From assembly GCA_013792075.1 (NCBI GenBank), contig VMSR01000029.1, positions 1-45,983 on the forward strand: 45,983 bases of DNA. The letters run 5' to 3'. Source of the stretch: Desulfobacula sp. Lineage in GTDB: Bacteria; Desulfobacterota; Desulfobacteria; Desulfobacterales; Desulfobacteraceae. Shown here piece by piece: positions 8,301 to 17,129 of this stretch. The position numbers were made by a program, and so were the translations under genes. How positions within the stretch are numbered: the first letter of the stretch is position 1; each line of letters opens with the position of its first letter. The notes below the pieces were generated by a model. The model did not search any database and was not told the origin of the DNA. It saw only the letters and a program-made list of their open reading frames with translations.

Positions 8301-9209
8301 TCACTCAACAATGATTTTCCCCAGGAAAAAAAGGGCACCGGATTCCGGGACCAGGTCTTTGAGCCCAGGGTATTGTTCGACTGGAAAAATAATGGAAAAA
8401 GGCCCGCCAAGGGCCGGATGGAGGGCTTCTTTGCCGCAGCTGATAATGACAAAGGCCGGATAGTCCAAAATTTCCGGCTTGAGTATCATGGGGGCGCCGG
8501 CAAAGGGAACCAGGGTGACCCGATTGATGTTCGCCAACCCAGGGGTTTTGATGAGAGAAGAAAAGGGAACCGCATAAATGATCTTATCCGACTGCTGATA
8601 CAAGAACGCGTTCCGGCACCCCTGGGGGATTGAAAACATACTGGATTCAAGTTTTTCGGCAAAGGGGACCAGATCTTCCCGGGTATAGGAAATCGTTTCC
8701 CTCCCCTTTATCTGAACGGTCAAACTCGCCCGGTCCATGGGCCCTGCCATGAGGGTATCCACATACCAGGTATAACAAGAACCATGTACCTTTGCCTGGT
8801 CCGGAAAAATTATTTTCAATGGACCGCCCTTTAATTGCCCCAGGGGCTGGTCGTTCATTTCCCAGGCCAAAAGGGCAATATCCCGTGATACCTGCTCTTT
8901 GGACAAAAATCCCACATATTGGTCTGCCCCGATAACGGTGATGCCGTTTTCATAGGAAATTCCCGCCTGGTCAAAAAGGGTCTTGACCCCCACACCGGTA
9001 AAGGCTGTGATGCCGTCGTCCTCGAAATTCGGATCAAGGGCGCGGATGGTCCGGGCATGGGGTAAAAGGGATTTCATATCCACACGAAAGGATTGCGGCC
9101 AGGTGAACTTGCCTCCCATCAGCTTGATATCTGCATTGGCAAAGCTGTGGGATGCGGCCAGAAAAAAAATAAGGACGCCTCCAATGGTATTTGCTATTTT
9201 CTTATTCAT
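8301..9209 (-). CDS. Exported protein with tandem molybdopterin-oxidoreductase-like domains
   Basis: This 302-residue protein starts with a signal peptide (about 1-26, cleavage near SFA-NA). Two similar halves can be seen. Each has an adhesion-like beta region followed by a GGP(L/F)xIIFP segment: LLAWEMNDQPLGQLKGGPLKIIFP near 131-154 and ALHPALGGPFSIIFP near 263-277. That pattern occurs in the sulfite-oxidase-type molybdopterin-binding domain (PF00174). The invariant Mo-ligating cysteine context was not recognised, so it may be a non-catalytic descendant used as a ligand sensor. It is the first gene of an operon with a sensor kinase and a PrmA-like methyltransferase. Enzyme activity is not claimed; the domain call is moderate. 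Confidence 0.55.
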   Translation of the reverse strand: MNKKIANTIGGVLIFFLAASHSFANADIKLMGGKFTWPQSFRVDMKSLLPHARTIRALDPNFEDDGITAFTGVGVKTLFDQAGISYENGITVIGADQYVGFLSKEQVSRDIALLAWEMNDQPLGQLKGGPLKIIFPDQAKVHGSCYTWYVDTLMAGPMDRASLTVQIKGRETISYTREDLVPFAEKLESSMFSIPQGCRNAFLYQQSDKIIYAVPFSSLIKTPGLANINRVTLVPFAGAPMILKPEILDYPAFVIISCGKEALHPALGGPFSIIFPVEQYPGLKDLVPESGALFFLGKIIVE

Positions 9210-9302
9210 AATTCCTTTGTTCAGACATAATACTATTTGACAATATGGCGAATTTGCAAAATAATTCTTTTTTACAAAAAATTCAAGAAAGACTTATGAA
9301 AC

Positions 9303-10232
9303 ATGAAATTTAAAAAAATTACAATTGCATTTGAGACAAAAAATATTGTCCTGGCCGAAGAACTGATTTGTGACATTTTTTTTTCCTTGAACCTAAAGGG
9401 CGTGGTCTGCAACATCCCCCTGGAAGAGCCGGACGAAGGATTCGGCACCCACACCCTGCCCCTGCCGGACCAAAATTCTATTGTGGGATATCTTCCGGAT
9501 ATTGATGCCTCGGATATTACCCTTGAAAAAATCAAAGCACGGGCAAAGGATCTGGCCCATTTGGATATCCAGGTAAAAACCCAGGTGGAAATCGTTGATG
9601 AAAAGGACTGGGAAGATGCCTGGAAAACCTATTTCAACGTCACCCGCATAACGGATAGGATTGTGATCAAACCGGAATGGAAAGACCATGAACCGGCCCC
9701 GAATGACATTGTCATTCATCTGGACCCGGGTATGGCCTTCGGCACGGGAACCCATCCCACAACCGCCATGTGCATCCAAATGATAGAAAAATTTCTTATC
9801 CCCGGATCAGATTTTTTGGATGTGGGGACCGGATCCGGAATTCTCATGGTTGCGGCAGCAAAACTTGGGGCCGGAAGGCTGACAGGCATTGATACAGACG
9901 AAGTGGCCATCGGAATCAGCAAAAAAAATCTGGACAAAAACCAGGCAGATCCACTGGTGTTCACACTTTCCTGTGCCACCCTGGATCAGACACCCCAAAA
10001 AACCTATGATCTCATTGCGGCCAACATCATTGCCCAGGTGATTGTTGATATCATGCCGGAACTTGAACGCCGGATGGCCCCAAAGGGAATGGCCATTCTT
10101 TCGGGAATTATCCGGGAACGCAAACCCGATATTGTGGCAGCCCTTCAGGCGAACGCGCTTCACATCGTCCATGAAACAAATGAAGGAGAATGGGTGGCCC
10201 TGGCGGTTACAAGACAAGAACCCTTTTTATAA
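9303..10232 (+). CDS. prmA: Ribosomal protein L11 methyltransferase
   Basis: This 309-residue protein has the classic PrmA layout: an N-terminal L11-recognition domain (about 1-110) and a SAM-dependent methyltransferase domain with LDPGMAFGTGTHPTTAMCI near 140-158, DVGTGSGILMVAAAKLGA near 176-193, and NIIAQVI near 241. It would trimethylate ribosomal protein L11. It is divergent from the sensor operon across a 93-base AT-rich gap, and its 3' end overlaps the convergent pseudouridine synthase gene by six bases. The paralogue at 5750-6571 shares the second half only. Confidence 0.88.
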   Translation: MKFKKITIAFETKNIVLAEELICDIFFSLNLKGVVCNIPLEEPDEGFGTHTLPLPDQNSIVGYLPDIDASDITLEKIKARAKDLAHLDIQVKTQVEIVDEKDWEDAWKTYFNVTRITDRIVIKPEWKDHEPAPNDIVIHLDPGMAFGTGTHPTTAMCIQMIEKFLIPGSDFLDVGTGSGILMVAAAKLGAGRLTGIDTDEVAIGISKKNLDKNQADPLVFTLSCATLDQTPQKTYDLIAANIIAQVIVDIMPELERRMAPKGMAILSGIIRERKPDIVAALQANALHIVHETNEGEWVALAVTRQEPFL

Positions 10233-11108
10233 CAAAAGCCTGCGTTCCGATTCATACCTTACCTGTTTTTTTGAGACAGGGTCCGTAAATTGTATCTTTC
10301 TGGCCAGCAGCTGGAGGGGGGCTGAAAAATCATCCTTGCGCTCGGGCAAAAGCTTGGGATAATACCGGTCATTTAGGATGGCAAATCCCAGCCCGCTGAG
10401 ATGGAGCCGTAATTGATGCTTTTTGCCGGTGACAGGAGACAATCGGAAAAGCGCTCTGTTTCCCCTTGATTCCACAAGATCTATGTTTGAAACCGCATTG
10501 GGTGTACCCGGGACCGCTTTCATCCGAAACCAGGGATCTCCCTTGATGATCCTGTTTTCAATGGTCCATGATGTTCTCTTTGGGTCCCATGGATATGTTG
10601 TGACGGCATCATAGGTTTTTTGTACCTTTCCGTTCATGAACAGCGCCTGGTATCGGCCCCGGGTTTTGGGGTTCATCGAAAACAGAACAAGTCCTGCTGT
10701 TTCCCGGTCGATCCGATTGATGGGCGAAATATTTCTATTGCCCGTTCTTTTTTTCAACCGATGGAGCAGACATTGATTCACATAGGGTCCTGCCGGGGTA
10801 ACAGGAAGAAAGTGGGGTTTACAGGCCACAAGCAATTCATCGTTGCAGAAAACAATTGTTTCGGTAAAGGGGATGACGGATTCTTCAACCACCTCCCTGA
10901 AATACCGAAGTCTTTTTAAGGGCTGATAAGCGGTTTCCAAAGAGATGGGTTCTCCGTCTTCGGTCAGAACCTTTCCCGAACGAATCCTTGCTTCCCAAAT
11001 CTGTGTGTCAATACCGGGAAATCTTTGGATCAAAAACGCCAGAATTGTAGGAAAGGGTTTTTCCATCCCGGGCATTACCACAATGGAATGATATTCGGAG
11101 ATTACCAT
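10227..11108 (-). CDS. RluA-family RNA pseudouridine synthase
   Basis: This 293-residue protein carries the RluA motif INRIDRETAGL, with Asp134 as the catalytic nucleophile, followed by KTYDAVT and the GKKHQLRLHLSGLG segment of the C-terminal part. The N-terminal portion resembles an S4-like segment (about 16-55: TILAFLIQRFPGI, SGKVLTEDGEPI). It would convert a specific uridine in rRNA or tRNA to pseudouridine; the target cannot be told from sequence. It converges on prmA with a six-base overlap of the 3' ends, so the two transcripts are antisense at their ends. Confidence 0.85.
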   Translation of the reverse strand: MVISEYHSIVVMPGMEKPFPTILAFLIQRFPGIDTQIWEARIRSGKVLTEDGEPISLETAYQPLKRLRYFREVVEESVIPFTETIVFCNDELLVACKPHFLPVTPAGPYVNQCLLHRLKKRTGNRNISPINRIDRETAGLVLFSMNPKTRGRYQALFMNGKVQKTYDAVTTYPWDPKRTSWTIENRIIKGDPWFRMKAVPGTPNAVSNIDLVESRGNRALFRLSPVTGKKHQLRLHLSGLGFAILNDRYYPKLLPERKDDFSAPLQLLARKIQFTDPVSKKQVRYESERRLLL

Positions 11109-11308
11109 TTACAACTCCTCTGGCGCAGCCATCGTTTCCTTCCAACAAAAATCCAAGATAGGCCAGTATAACAAACCCCGGGCCGGATTCCCATTGATTC
11201 CTTTCCGCATCTGTGGTTATTATGAAAACCAGGACAGCACAAAAGGCCTCAACCCTTTGCCGCGACGGCAGACCGGCTGCAAAAAGAATTAAAAAAGGAA
11301 AACATCTA

Positions 11309-12082
11309 GTGAAATTTAGACCCTGCATTGACCTGCGCCAAGGGAAAGTGGTTCAAATTATCGGCGGAACCCTGAAAGATTCGGACACAGAACTTCCGGT
11401 CACCAATTTTGAAACCGAAAAATCCCCTGCCCAATTTGCGGCCATGTACCAAAAAGACAAGCTTGCGGGCGGCCATGTCATCTCCCTGGGACCCGGGAAC
11501 ACAGAGGCGGTCCTGTCTGCATTAAGGGCCTATCCCAAGGGACTGCAGATCGGCGGCGGCATCACCCCTTCCAACGCGGAAACTTTTCTGAATGCCGGTG
11601 CCAGCCATGTGATTGTTACCTCCTATGTATTTTCCGATGGCAAAATAGACCTTGCAAAATTAGACACCCTGGTCCGCTGTGTTGGACGAGAAAAGCTGGT
11701 TCTGGACCTAAGCTGCAGACAACGGGAGGGGGAATTCTGGATCGTTACAGACCGGTGGCAAAAATTCACCGATGTTGCGCTCAACCCAAAAACCCTTGCC
11801 CAGCTGGCCTCCTCTTGTGACGAATTTCTGGTCCACGGGGTGGATGTGGAAGGGATGATGCAGGGAATCCAGACAAACCTGGTAAAACTGCTGGGTGCCC
11901 ACTCTCCCATTCCCGTCACCTACGCCGGCGGGGCCAGTCGTTTTTCCGACCTTGAAACGGTGAAGGAGCTCGGCCAGAACAAGGTGGACCTCACCATCGG
12001 CAGCGCTCTGGATATATTCGGGGGAAGCATCTCCTACCAGGATGTGGTCCGCTGGCACCGGGAAAACTGCCAAAACCATTGA
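11309..12082 (+). CDS. hisA: HisA, eukaryote-type phosphoribosylformimino-AICAR-P isomerase
   Basis: This 257-residue (beta-alpha)8 protein catalyses the Amadori isomerisation in histidine synthesis. The catalytic aspartates are in CIDLRQGKV near residue 6 and HGVDVEG near 133. Several stretches match the fungal and plant HIS6 type rather than ordinary bacterial HisA: QIIGGTL, HVISLGPGN, LQIGGGI, VVDLSC-like LVLDLSCRQ, VYAGGA-like TYAGGASR and KVDLTIGSALDIFGG. The start is GTG at 11309, with AAGGA seven to eight bases upstream; upstream in-frame codons to 11213 would add a poorly conserved, Lys/Arg-rich extension. No other his gene is nearby. Confidence 0.87.
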   Translation: MKFRPCIDLRQGKVVQIIGGTLKDSDTELPVTNFETEKSPAQFAAMYQKDKLAGGHVISLGPGNTEAVLSALRAYPKGLQIGGGITPSNAETFLNAGASHVIVTSYVFSDGKIDLAKLDTLVRCVGREKLVLDLSCRQREGEFWIVTDRWQKFTDVALNPKTLAQLASSCDEFLVHGVDVEGMMQGIQTNLVKLLGAHSPIPVTYAGGASRFSDLETVKELGQNKVDLTIGSALDIFGGSISYQDVVRWHRENCQNH

Positions 12083-12141
12083 ATGGGGAATCGGAAATTC
12101 TTTCTGGCAAACGCTATAATTCATTTTGAAAGGGTTGAAAC

Positions 12142-13797
12142 GTGAATTTTGAAAGGCTCAGAATACTCCTGATTGCGGCATTTATGGCTGTTTCACTGGT
12201 GCCCCTGGCCGCCCTGGGATACAAAGTGATATCCCAGGGGGAAAACCTGATCAAAGAAAAAGCATCCTCTTACTTAGAAGGTTTGTCCACAAGAAACGCT
12301 GACGTAATAAACGGATTCATGACGGAAAGAGCAGATGATCTGAAAACGCTTTCCAATATTATTTGTATTTTTGGCTTTAATTCCACAATGCTAAAAACGC
12401 ATTTTGAAGAAATGAAGGAGCAGTACAGCCCCTATCTTGGTTTTTTTGTCCTGGATAAATCTGGAGAGTGTGTTTTCTCTACGACAGGCGTTTCTATAGA
12501 TCCTGCAAAGCTACAGGCCATCGATGAACCGACACATTCAGGTATGGATACGCATGTTAAAGAAATCTTTATGTTTACCATAGGCCAGGATCAAATTCCG
12601 GCCTTGCTGATTTGTACCTCTATCTTGGATGGATCTAAAGAAAACTGTGCACACTTATGTGCCCTGGTTGATTTCAGACTTGTTGACTCACTGCTTAGAA
12701 AAAGCAATATAGAAATTACCGGAGAAGTCTACCTGGTAGACAAAACCGGTAAATTTTTGTCTGCATCACGATTTGGAGCAAAAGCGCTCAAAGACAACAT
12801 TTCCATGAATTTCATAGCCGGAAAGAAACAAGGCATTTATGAAACAATTGATTATAGAGAGGAACGTGTATTACAGGCATATCAAAAAGTTGATGGTTTC
12901 CCATGGTATGTTATCGCAGATCAGGACATGGCGGAAATTTTGAACCGTATCAAAGCCCTGGGAAGGGAAGCTATTGTTTATGGCATGATGACGGCAATGG
13001 TTGTTTTTGGACTTGCCTTTTTTATTTCAACACTAATTGTAAATATTTTAAAAGCCAAATACCAATATGAAAAAGAACTGGAATTTCAAGTCATTCAAAA
13101 AGAAAAACTCGCATCTCTTGGTCTTCTTACATCAGGGATTGCCCATGAATTAAATACACCCCTTGCCAATGCGTTACTCTATACACAGATTGCCAAAGAG
13201 GAACTCCATGAAGCAGGAATTGAAAATAGTATCATCCAGCAAAGACTTTCCACAGTAGTTGATGAAATCAGACAGGGAAGTAAAATCATAAAAAACCTTC
13301 TTGATTTTTCCCGGCATACCCAGAATGATGCACGAACAACGGATGTCAACAAAACCCTGATAAAATTGATGCGTATTGCCGGGCCCCATTGTTCATCCAA
13401 TAAAATTAAAGTAGAAAAAGAATTGGAAAACAATATGCCGAATATAAAAGCGGATGCAAGCACCCTGCAGGCCATCTTGACAAATCTTGTTGCAAATGCC
13501 AGTGAAGCCATGCCAAATGGCGGCATATTAAGATTAAAGACCCGGTATGTGCCGGTTTTAAAAAAAATAAAAATTGAAATTGCAGATACCGGACCAGGAA
13601 TTCCCAAGGATGAACTTAACAAAATATTCAACCCATTTTTTACAACAAAAAAACAGGGGGAAGGAACAGGCTTGGGGCTTTTTATCAGCCATGAGATGGC
13701 AAGAAAGTTGGGTGGAGATATCAAAGTAATCAGTTCAACCGTGAATGATTCAATCAATTCCGGCACAGTGTTTACCGTTGAATTACCGACTGAATAG
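12142..13797 (+). CDS. Sensor histidine kinase with dCache-like extracytoplasmic domain
   Basis: This 551-residue kinase has membrane segments at about 8-28 and 279-301 that flank a large extracytoplasmic domain resembling double-Cache sensors (about 30-275; LVDKTGKFLSAS is typical of the second lobe). A short coiled coil leads to HisKA with His335 in SGIAHELNTP, then HATPase_c with NLVANASEAM, ADTGPGIP and GEGTGLGL. HAMP is absent. The GTG start is preceded by AAAGGG. It is followed 15 to 27 bases later by an NtrC-type response regulator, so the two form a cognate pair. The pair lies directly upstream of the sigma-54-driven transhydrogenase operon and probably controls it. A TATAAT at 12115-12120 may be part of its promoter. 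Confidence 0.9.
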   Translation: MNFERLRILLIAAFMAVSLVPLAALGYKVISQGENLIKEKASSYLEGLSTRNADVINGFMTERADDLKTLSNIICIFGFNSTMLKTHFEEMKEQYSPYLGFFVLDKSGECVFSTTGVSIDPAKLQAIDEPTHSGMDTHVKEIFMFTIGQDQIPALLICTSILDGSKENCAHLCALVDFRLVDSLLRKSNIEITGEVYLVDKTGKFLSASRFGAKALKDNISMNFIAGKKQGIYETIDYREERVLQAYQKVDGFPWYVIADQDMAEILNRIKALGREAIVYGMMTAMVVFGLAFFISTLIVNILKAKYQYEKELEFQVIQKEKLASLGLLTSGIAHELNTPLANALLYTQIAKEELHEAGIENSIIQQRLSTVVDEIRQGSKIIKNLLDFSRHTQNDARTTDVNKTLIKLMRIAGPHCSSNKIKVEKELENNMPNIKADASTLQAILTNLVANASEAMPNGGILRLKTRYVPVLKKIKIEIADTGPGIPKDELNKIFNPFFTTKKQGEGTGLGLFISHEMARKLGGDIKVISSTVNDSINSGTVFTVELPTE

Positions 13798-13824
13798 CTT
13801 TTTTATCATAGAATGGGAGATCCT

Positions 13825-15180
13825 ATGAAAGGGTACAAAATTTTAATTGTTGAAGATGATCAAAAAATGAACCAGGGATTGCTCCATGTTATCTCAAAAG
13901 AGGGTTATATCGCAAAAGCAGTTGATTCCGGAGAAAAAGCCCTTGAAGAAATCAAGAACACCCAATTCGATTTAATCATATCCGACTTCAAACTTCCCGG
14001 TATAAACGGAATGGAGCTTTTAAGGGCCACAAAAAAGTATGATGTTAATATCCTTTTTATAATAATTACCGCCTACGGTACGATTGACACGGCTGTTTCA
14101 GCCATGAAACAAGGTGCTGAAGATTATATTTTAAAGCCATTTGATATGGAAGAGTTGCGGCTTGTCGTAAAAAAAACCATGGAAAAACGCGAGCTGTTTT
14201 TAAATAATATCCGTTTGCAGCATCAACTTGAAAAAAAATATACATTTAAAAATATCATTGGAACCAGTGAACCCATGATGGCTGTTTTCAAAACCATTAA
14301 CCGTATCAAGAATTCAAAAGCGACCGTCCTTATCCATGGAGAGACCGGTACAGGAAAAGAACTGGTTGCCAGGGCAATACACTTTAACAGTGACAGGGCT
14401 TCAAAGCCTTATCTTCCGGTCAACTGTGCAGCACTCAGTGAGAATCTTCTGGCAAGCGAATTGTTTGGCCATGTAAAAGGCGCTTTTACCGGTGCAATAG
14501 CCGACAAGATGGGTCTGTTTGAGGCTGCAAGTGGCGGAACTATATTTCTTGATGAGATCGGGGATATCGGGTCAGGCCTTCAACAGACCTTCCTTCGGGC
14601 ATTGGAAAACGGGGAAATACAGCCGGTGGGTTCTTTTGAGAGGAAAAAAGTTTGGGTAAGAATTATTGCGGCAACAAATAAAAATCTTGAAGCCATGGTT
14701 GAACAGGGCAGTTTCAGAAAAGATCTCTACTACCGATTGAACGTTGTGATTATAGATTTGCCGCCTTTGAGAGACCGTAAAGAAGATATCGGGATACTGG
14801 CATACCATTTTTTAAAACAATATTCAGCTCAAAACAATCAAAGCATAAACCGTATTTCTCAAGAAGCGCTCCGACTGTTGGAAAAATATAACTGGCCTGG
14901 AAATGTGAGAGAACTTGAAAATATAATTGAAAGGGCAACGCTTTTTGAAGTGAGCAATGAAATCACGATAGACAGCCTTCCGTCAGCCCTGACAATGCCC
15001 CCTTTAACCTCAGATCTAAAATCTTCCCCCAAAGATATAGAATCCCTGGAACAATTGAGTAAACATCACATCATGAATGTGCTGGAAATGACCCATCAAA
15101 ATAAAACACAAGCATCAAAGCTACTGGGCATTGACCGATCCACCTTGTGGCGTATCATGAATCGTTTGGAAATGAACTAA
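13825..15180 (+). CDS. NtrC-family sigma-54-dependent response regulator
   Basis: The protein has a receiver domain (about 1-120, phosphorylated Asp54 in IISDFKLPG), an AAA+ domain with Walker A GETGTGKE, the sigma-54 contact loop GAFTGA, DEIGDI, and R-finger region, and a C-terminal Fis-type helix-turn-helix ending in [20 protein letters not shown] place the start at ATG 13825, because GGAG lies five bases upstream; an ATG at 13813 would add four residues. A perfect 16-bp inverted repeat and a sigma-54 promoter lie just after the gene, so the natural target is the operon that follows. It is paired with the kinase before it. Confidence 0.93.
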   Translation: MKGYKILIVEDDQKMNQGLLHVISKEGYIAKAVDSGEKALEEIKNTQFDLIISDFKLPGINGMELLRATKKYDVNILFIIITAYGTIDTAVSAMKQGAEDYILKPFDMEELRLVVKKTMEKRELFLNNIRLQHQLEKKYTFKNIIGTSEPMMAVFKTINRIKNSKATVLIHGETGTGKELVARAIHFNSDRASKPYLPVNCAALSENLLASELFGHVKGAFTGAIADKMGLFEAASGGTIFLDEIGDIGSGLQQTFLRALENGEIQPVGSFERKKVWVRIIAATNKNLEAMVEQGSFRKDLYYRLNVVIIDLPPLRDRKEDIGILAYHFLKQYSAQNNQSINRISQEALRLLEKYNWPGNVRELENIIERATLFEVSNEITIDSLPSALTMPPLTSDLKSSPKDIESLEQLSKHHIMNVLEMTHQNKTQASKLLGIDRSTLWRIMNRLEMN

Positions 15181-15222
15181 ATTACAATGGCCCAATTCAA
15201 GCAGCCGGGATAAACATCTTCT

Positions 15223-15262
15223 TGCGGTGCAAAGTGCAACAGTTGGTGCACTTTGCACCGCA
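15223..15262. promoter_or_regulatory. Enhancer-like inverted repeat for the NtrC-type regulator
   Basis: A perfect 16-bp inverted repeat (TGCGGTGCAAAGTGCA at 15223-15238 and its complement at 15247-15262, 8-base spacer). Its centre lies about 96 bases upstream of the -24 element of the sigma-54 promoter, a typical enhancer distance. The regulator gene ends 43 bases earlier, so it is the likely binding protein. Confidence 0.75.
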
Positions 15263-15336
15263 TCGTTTTCTAACTATCGAACCGTTTTTGTCCATATCTC
15301 CTGTAGTTACGACACCTTACCCTTGCACCCTCTCCA

Positions 15337-15352
15337 TGGCACACTCTTTGCT
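15337..15352 (+). promoter_or_regulatory. Sigma-54 promoter of the transhydrogenase operon
   Basis: TGGCACACTCTTTGCT matches the -24/-12 consensus TGGCAC-N5-TTGCW exactly. Transcription should start near 15363, about 79 bases before the first gene of the operon. Confidence 0.85.
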
Positions 15353-15441
15353 CTTGCCATTCCACAATGAGATAGCCTGCATCTCCATATGATCGGCATT
15401 GCAGGGCTAAATCATATACGTTTTATAACAGGAGAGGACTT

Positions 15442-15891
15442 ATGAAAGATTATATTTTCGGGAATTTAAATGACTGGGGAATCGTTTTAGAAAAACTGGA
15501 AAACCTATCACAGACCAGGGAACTGGATCATTATCAAGATGAATTAATCCGTCTGCTACGTTTTGACCAGAATTGGCGCTTGCGTGAAGCCGCAATTGAA
15601 TATTTGCCTTCTATAAAGAACCCGAGTCTTACGCTGGCAAGGGAAGTGACCGCATTAATAAAGCGAAAGGATCTTTATTATGATGTCAGAATACTGGCCA
15701 CTGACGGTCTTGAAAAACTGGCAACAACCATTGTTGGCAATAAAGCCTTTGACAAAGACATCTTGAAACAATTCATCCAGGGAATTGTGAAAGACATGGA
15801 TGATTTGCTGGCCTCACCTGAACCGCCAATCTTTCACGATGCTTTGCAAAACTCAATGTGCCAGGTCAAAAAAATTGAAGCACAAATTTAA
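15442..15891 (+). CDS. HEAT-repeat-like protein, first gene of the transhydrogenase operon
   Basis: This 149-residue, soluble, helical protein is not a recognised named family. It has helix pairs that resemble HEAT-like repeats: DELIRLLRFDQNWRLREAAIEYLPSI near 32-57 and YDVRILATDGLEKLATTIVG near 78-97. Such proteins usually mediate protein contacts. An AGGAGAGGA ribosome site precedes the ATG. It is the first gene after the sigma-54 promoter and is followed by the alpha subunit of transhydrogenase 52 bases later. An assembly or regulatory partner of the transhydrogenase is a guess from position only. Confidence 0.7.
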   Translation: MKDYIFGNLNDWGIVLEKLENLSQTRELDHYQDELIRLLRFDQNWRLREAAIEYLPSIKNPSLTLAREVTALIKRKDLYYDVRILATDGLEKLATTIVGNKAFDKDILKQFIQGIVKDMDDLLASPEPPIFHDALQNSMCQVKKIEAQI

Positions 15892-15943
15892 ATAAAGGTC
15901 CGCACAAATTAATGGATAGTAAAAATACAAGAGGAGTCTGATC

Positions 15944-17101
15944 ATGCTGATTGGAATACCCAAAGAAATAATGCACAAAGAAAACAGGGTTGCAGCACTT
16001 CCGGAAACCGTTGCAAAATTTAAAGCTCTTGGATTTAATGTGATTATAGAGACAACGGCAGGGACAGGTGCCTTTACGGATGATGAAGCTTACCTAAAAG
16101 CCGGGGCTGTAATTGCAAAGGATGCTGTCGAAGTTTTCGACAAAGCAGATATCATCTTAAAGGTTAAGGAACCCATGTTCAATAAGCAGTTCGATAAGCA
16201 TGAAATCGATATGTTAAAAGAAAACCAGATGCTTATCACCTTTCTGCACCCGGCAGCGCCTTCAAACCATGGTGATGTTAAAAAACTGCAGGACAGGAAC
16301 ATTACGGCATTTACAATGGATGGAATCCCCAGGATTTCAAGGGCACAGCGCATGGACCCCTTAACCTCCATGAGTGCCATCACAGGATATAAAGCCATCA
16401 TTATTGCTGCAGCTAATTTTCCAAAATTTATTCCCATGATCGGCACATCCATTGGAATGATAAAGCCGGCCAATATTTTGGTGATAGGTACCGGTGTTGT
16501 AGGACTTCAGGCAATTGCAACGGGAAAAAGACTGGGAGGGGTTGTAAAGGCCATCGATATCCGGCCGGATGCCAAAAAAGAGGCAGAAAGCTTAGGCGTC
16601 AAAGTAGTGGGTTTTGATGCACCGCCGGAGCTTGCAGTTGGAGAAGGAGGTTATGCCAAAGCACTTCCGGAAGAATGGATTGAAAAGGAAAGACAAGAAC
16701 TGGCACCTTTGGTTGCAGATTCTGATATCATTGTTTTAAGTGCTCTTGTCCCGGGTGAAGTTGCCCAGCATTTGATCACTAAAAAGATGGTTGAATCCAT
16801 GAAACCCGGATCTGTCATTATTGACGTATCCATTGATCAGGGAGGAAATTGTGCTATGACCGACCCTGGAAAAGAAATAATTCATGAAGGCGTTTACATC
16901 TGCGGGATTAAAAATATACCCGGATCACTGCCGGTTCACTCTTCCTGGCTCTACGCCAATAATCTTTATTACTTTGTTGAAAACCTGTTTAAAAACGGCT
17001 CAAATGAATTTGATCTGTCAGATGAAATCGTCAGGGGAGCTCTTGTGACACACAAGGGCAAACTATATCATGAAGGCACGCTCAAGGCCATGGGTCACTA
17101 A
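15944..17101 (+). CDS. pntA: NAD(P) transhydrogenase alpha subunit, domain I
   Basis: This 385-residue protein is domain I of the proton-translocating transhydrogenase, which binds NAD(H) on the cytoplasmic side. Visible motifs are the N-terminal GIPKEIMHKENRVAALP, the mobile-loop segment PRISRAQRMDPLTSMSAITGY near 127-147, and the nucleotide fold VIGTGVVGLQAIATGKRLG near 181-199 with the acidic AIDIRPD that favours NAD. It ends with IPGSLPVHSSWLYANNL, as in PntA. It has no membrane helices; these are in the separate 98-residue gene that follows, so the alpha subunit is split as in Rhodospirillum rubrum (PntAA/PntAB). Confidence 0.93.
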   Translation: MLIGIPKEIMHKENRVAALPETVAKFKALGFNVIIETTAGTGAFTDDEAYLKAGAVIAKDAVEVFDKADIILKVKEPMFNKQFDKHEIDMLKENQMLITFLHPAAPSNHGDVKKLQDRNITAFTMDGIPRISRAQRMDPLTSMSAITGYKAIIIAAANFPKFIPMIGTSIGMIKPANILVIGTGVVGLQAIATGKRLGGVVKAIDIRPDAKKEAESLGVKVVGFDAPPELAVGEGGYAKALPEEWIEKERQELAPLVADSDIIVLSALVPGEVAQHLITKKMVESMKPGSVIIDVSIDQGGNCAMTDPGKEIIHEGVYICGIKNIPGSLPVHSSWLYANNLYYFVENLFKNGSNEFDLSDEIVRGALVTHKGKLYHEGTLKAMGH

Positions 17102-17129
17102 TCACTAAAAAATTTCCAGGAGCAGTTCC

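Noticed and set aside
15147-15392. An 81-codon frame after the NtrC-type gene
   Set aside because: It runs through the inverted repeat and the sigma-54 promoter and has no ribosome site or coding character.
16699-16715. TGGCACCTTTGGTTGC inside pntA as a sigma-54 promoter
   Set aside because: The spacing between the two boxes is one base too long and it lies within a coding region without a downstream unit.
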